From: Adiantum capillus-veneris
Lineage: Eukaryota; Streptophyta; Polypodiopsida; Polypodiales; Pteridaceae
Direction of reading: 5' to 3'
NCBI GenBank assembly: GCA_014529385.2
Contig: CM043970.1
Span: 60,495,023-60,559,022 of the forward strand
DNA: 64,000 nt
Of this stretch, positions 48,071 through 54,000 are shown piece by piece (the first letter of the stretch is position 1; the number at the start of each line of letters is the position of its first letter). Position numbers and translations under genes: made by a program. The notes beneath the pieces were generated by a model, which was not told the origin of the DNA, searched no databases, and worked only from the letters and a program-made list of their open reading frames with translations.

Positions 48071-51000
48071 GAAATGAAATGAAATGAAATGTTATATTTT
48101 CTACAAAGAGAGAGAGAGAGAGAGAGTGTGAGTGACTCGCCAAACGAACATGATGATAAATTGGGTCTATGACAACGACGCAAAAACCCTAACCCTAAAA
48201 CCTGTCACACTATCCAAACCTGATGCATAAAAGCACAATCAACGCTTTCCATGATTGGTGCCAAAATGTACGACATCTCTTACTACTAGAGATGTTGTTT
48301 CTTATGCATTTACTTTGTGAAACTTGGAGAATATATAACAAACACCAAAGAGAGTAGAGTGACAATAGGGTTGGAGATGGGTAAACTCCCCCCTCCCCTC
48401 CCATCACCCCCAAAAAAAAAGGAAAATGTATTTCTGCTCAATCCAAGTTCCTTAGGATTTGAGCTCAATTACAATCAACCCAAGAGTGAGTTTCGGTAGA
48501 CTCGAACTTCGCAGATCATGCAAGATGTACATGAGTGCAACGAGACTACAAACATAAGTAGAGCCTTCCAATTTGTACAAGATCAATCCATCCTTGCCAT
48601 ATCCATCTACATGGCCGCCTCCATGGCAAGAGAGGGAGAGAGAGATGGCTTTTTGAAGGTGTCACAAACTGCTGACGTGTCAAGCCATTGAAGACCCAAT
48701 GGGTCAGGGCTCCTCGAGCCTAACCCTAGCCAACTTGCAGACTCCAACCAAGGGACCTAAACCCTAATAGAAGCAGAAGAAGACGAAGTTCTCACCAACT
48801 CACAGATCCTCGCCAAGTAGCCTGTAGGGTTAGGCTTACAACCATAACCCCTAGCAACTTATAGGACCCCATCTAATGACTCATGAGGCCTAAAATATAA
48901 GGCGCACACACCCACTTACAAAAGACTAGCGCGGAGTTGATGATGTGGCAACAGCTCATAAGCCCGCCAATTGCGTTGACATGTTGACATAGCCTGCAAT
49001 ACGGATTTCCACAAACTGTGTTGAAACTTGATGTGGCAGACTGTAAGATGCCTCCATGAATTGCGTTGACACTTGCTGACGTGGCAGCTCGTACAGACAA
49101 CCCATGGAGCGCTAGCTTTTGGGGATCAGAAGCTTTTGGACTTTATGCTTTTCATGTATACTGCTTTTCAGAGCAAGGGCCTTTTAATATGTGCAAGGGA
49201 CTCACTCGCTGGCATCCTACTTTGCAGAGCAGCAGAGCAGAGTCTCAAAGGTGGGGCTTGTGACCTTGTTGGAGAAATATGAAGAAATATCGAAAAGGGG
49301 CACCATCGTTTGGGGCCTGTGCTCTCTTGGGGTGGAAGACCGTGGAACTCCACCACTCCGTATCTCGTGTGCCGTGCATCTCTTTCTGTTCAATTGTCTA
49401 TTCAATGTGTTCTTTTATGCTGGCATGCGGTGCCATCCCATTACACAAGGGGAGGATGTAACAAGATGGCACCACATGCCTACACAAAAGAACAGACTTT
49501 GATCGCTTCAAAACAATTGAACTGAGAGAGAGAGAGAGAGAGAATTCGCACGAGACACAGAGTGGCGTAGTTCCACTTCTAGGGGCCAGAGTGCAATGGC
49601 CCCAAACTATGGCACCCCTTTTGGTAATTCTTTATATTGCCTCAACACGGTAAAACATTGGCAACACTACTATTCATCCCTCATAGGTAGCCTGCCACAG
49701 TGTAAGCCCTTATACATATTTAGAGGCCCCTTTCAATATTTCTTTATATTGCTTCAACACAATACGACACTGGCGGCACTGCTCTGCATCCCCCGTAGAT
49801 AGCCTACCAAAGAGTAAGCCCTTGTACATATTTAAAGGCCCTTGGCCTACCAAAAGCAATTACATGAAAAGCATCTGGTTCTAAAAGCATCTGGTCCCCA
49901 AACGCTAGCGCCCTCAAAGGTTGTTCGTACAACGCCACATCAACATGTTACAGCATTTTGCAGGCGTCCGTACAATTGCATGTCACGTCATCAATGTCCA
50001 CGCTGTTTCTTTTGAGTGTGTTTTATTTAGGCCCCATCATCCAAGATTCCATAAGTTATCGTGGTTAGTCTAGGATTTATAAGTTGGTAAGGACTTCTTC
50101 TTCTGCTGATTCTACTAGGGTTTAGGCCCCTCGAGAGGGATTTACAAGTTGGCTAGGGTCTTTAATGACTTGACACGTCGGTAGTTTGTAACTTTGTGGC
50201 ATCCCCCTTCTTGAAAGAAGAGTAATCGTCTACGATTATATTTACAAAACAACTCCAAGTTAGAAAAAAAAAACATTCAAGGGTCATTCAGTTTTCTCAT
50301 TTCATGTCACATGCGCACTACAGTTGCGCCAAGCTTCTGCTTTAGTCTAGCGTCAGTCTTAGTTTAGCTTAGGACCTAGCATGGCACTTTGTGAGCCTCT
50401 AACAAGACGTGCATGTTGAAGCAGGTCATAGTCGTAGTTGCATACCCTTTCTTGCATAGTACAGTCAATTCAACATGTGAATCACCTCTTATTAGTAGGT
50501 TCTAACTTTATTATTCGGTGACATTTTAGCCCATTTTTACCAAGATCGTGAGTGTCAAAACTGGTTGCTTAACCCAGCTTTGCTTGCATATATAGGTGAC
50601 TTAGGGGCATTTCTCTCAAGGCAAGGAAGAAGCGGTCTGTACAGAATTCCGCAATTTACGTTGCTAGCTGATGACGTGGTAAGTTGTACGGATTTCCCTT
50701 GTTTGGCGCTAGTAGCTTTTGGGCCCGATGCTTCTGAGTTTGAAGCTTTTCATATAACTGCTTTTCATAGGCCAAGGGCCTTTAAATTTGTGCCATGGGC
50801 TCATTCTCTCAGAGTTTTGGGCCAGTGCTCTCTTGAGGTGGAACTCCCCCACTCCTTGTCTCGTGTCGTGAATCTCTTTCAGTTCGGTTGTTATTTGGAG
50901 TGCTTAAAGTTGTTTAGTCTGTTCTTTTCCGTTGGCACAAGGTGCCCATCCCTGTGATAATGGTATTAGAGCTTCATGCGTGTGCTTTTTTGAAAGCATA

Positions 51001-54000
51001 CCGGTCCCACCAAATAGCAGACAGAACAAGTTGGCGCTTCCACGAACTTTGATTAAAGAACCTTCGTGTCCCGACCCAGGACTTATAAAGAACCTTCGAT
51101 CCCGGCCCCGAACTTAATAGCCACTCGTAAAGAACCTTCGGGTCCAAACGCCGAACTTATTAGCCACTCATAATGAACTGTCGAGTCCCGACCCAGACTT
51201 ATTAGGCGCTCCCACCCTTACTTCATCGCACATCGGGCGCACTCCCAACTTCATCGCTCTGTCTTACAAGGCACAAACCATTAGGAACCCAAGACATGGC
51301 GTTCATGGATTCAGTAGAATACTTGCAATTTCTCCTCGATAAGCTTTGCGACATTCTTTCGCAACATCCTCAACAAAATCTCCCAATGCTACAAGTTTTC
51401 AACAATTTCTGAATTACATGTTACCCCCTTTGATGCCCCAGGTGGTACCTCCTCCTCTGGCACCAAAAAGTACAAGAGCTTCCAACCGACAACTGTCCCA
51501 ACCGTCTGTTTCAATCGGGGGAGTCTTCAGGAATATGGTGCAGCCATCTGACCCTGATCCAGTGCAACCACCTTTGCCACCACCGTCGCCGCCCCCACCA
51601 CAGCCACTACGTTACAATGGTTGGAGCCTGTATGGATACCCTTGTTACCCATACCTGGGACACATGCCTAACCAACTGAAAGATTTCAAAGATGACGGCT
51701 CGACAGTCAAATTTTTCACCTTTTCCAGGATGAAAGATCGGAAGAAAGCATTGCAGTTCCTACAACAATCCGACAACATCTATGCTTTGGGGAACTATAT
51801 AGAAGAATCGAAGATTTCTCAAGCAGCGGGATTTCTTAAAGATAATGCCATGCAATGGTGGAGTTCAATCGCGAAGCAACAGCATGCTCCAAGGACTTGG
51901 CAAGCTCTCAAGACAATATTTGCACGCAGTTATATGATTTCTCTCTTTGAAGTCCGGATCTTGGCAGAATGGAAAATGCTTGCCACAAAGACCATGGACG
52001 ATTATAATCAAAGGTTTCTCGATGTCTACCTTTCAATGTCCTTTAAGTTCATTTCCTTGGAGGACAAGTGCGAGCGGTACACCATTGGACTACCATCACT
52101 GTTGCAGGAATATTGTCTATCCAAGCAAGTCTCAACCATGCAAGAACTTTTGGAACATGCCGTACTTGGCTACAAACTGATGAAGGGCAAGTTGGGGTTT
52201 ACCATAGAACCAACTCTGCCACCAACGAACGAACTCTTGACAACAACGAATATATTTTCGGGATTCGTGAAACCCAACCTCAAAGGCCTCATCTGACACA
52301 ACATCAACGAGAAACCCTTTTACCAGAAGGCCGGTGCTTCGAATGTTTTCAAACAGGGCTTACATTCACTTCTTGTCCTGGGCGAGCCTCGATGTCTTTA
52401 GAGCGATCTTCTGCTCCCACAACAGAAAGATTCCCAAGGCCACCTCCAGCTAAGAGAGCTAGACCCGCTATTGGACTAGTCCCTGATATCTATCGCATAC
52501 GCCTTGAAAGTACAAATGAATTGTGTCGAGCATATGGCAAAGTCAACAGCTTAAAAGTCCTTATTATCTTCATCCATCCAAAAAATTCTTGAAGCAGATG
52601 CACTTTGATTATGATGTTGAGGGTGAAGAAATTAAAGCCGAGCTAGCCACACGGCAAACTCACAAAGTGGTAGCGCTCATTGGTGCTCTTCCAGTGACTA
52701 TCCAAGATTATCATTGAAAGTCGATTTCCACATTATCAAGTTGGGCAATTGCAACACTCTCTTGGGCATGCTTGGCACGACAAGATGATGCAACTTTCCA
52801 CATCCGGAACCGAACCATTATCCGAACAAAAACCTGAATGAATTTTCTAGTTGTTTTTTAGTTAGATACTTTTGAACTCCGTTTGAGGAAGTATTGTTTG
52901 AAATTTGCTTGAAATGGATGGTATTTGTTTTAAATCTGTCTTGGTGCCGATTTGAACTGTTTAACTTTGGTTCTAGTACTGGTTTCATTGATTACTGATT
53001 TTACTCCCGTGTGGAGTAGTAAGAAATGTTGTTTTTTTATTGTCTGAACCTTAGGACGACACAAACAGGGTGTCTAAAAACCTCAAAACAATGCAGACGA
53101 GATGTCTAGGGAGCGTTTCGTTGTACGTTCAAAAACCTCCGAACGACGCAGACGGGATGTCTGGGGAGCGTTTGGTTGTATGCTTGAAGCCTTGAACCTC
53201 CAAGCGACGCAGGCTGCAGTCTGGGGAGCGTTTGAATGTACCAGTCCTCTGAACTCATGGCCCAAACCTTTTTAGGTTATTTGCGGGGAGAGTGACAAGT
53301 TAGTCATTTGAGTAGCATCATACCACAGACCGTCTGTCGAGAGAGAGTGCTCAACGACGTTCATTGTGTCTTGTAACATGCATATGTGAGCATTTGTCTT
53401 GCATTGTGATATGCCAACCACTGAATATTCCTTACTGGATGAAATTTTTCTGGAAAGCGGGCGATCCAAGAAATCAAGAGCTGCAATTTGGAATGAGAAA
53501 ACTAATTGTCTCTTGAAATGATCCTCGGAAACTTTTGAGCTAACTTGAGTTGTTTTGCAGATATGTTGTAATCGTGGATGATTACTTTCTTTCAAAAAGG
53601 GGGATGTCACAAACTGCTAACGTGTCAAGCCACTCAAGAATAGAGCCGACTTGCACATCCGGACCGAGGGGCCTAAACCCTAAGAAGAAGCAAAAGAAGC
53701 AGAAGAAGTTTTACCAACTTACAAATGCTGAAGTGGCCTATTTTTAACGAGGAGCTCCCACCAACCTATGGGACCCCGTCTGATGGGGCCCAGAGTGACT
53801 AAAGACATGAAAAACCAAGCAGGACACACTCAACTACTAACGTAAAAGATGATGATGTGGCAATTATACGGACGCCCGCGATTTGCGTTGACAATGCCAC
53901 GTGGCAACCTCTACAGAATTCCGCCATTTACGTTGCTGATTGATGACATGGCAGACTGTACGGATTTTCCCTGTTTGGTGCTGGTAGCTTTTGGGACCAG

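Noticed and set aside
48180-48205. Telomeric repeat tract
   Set aside because: Only two adjacent CCCTAA-like units occur, too few to mean anything.
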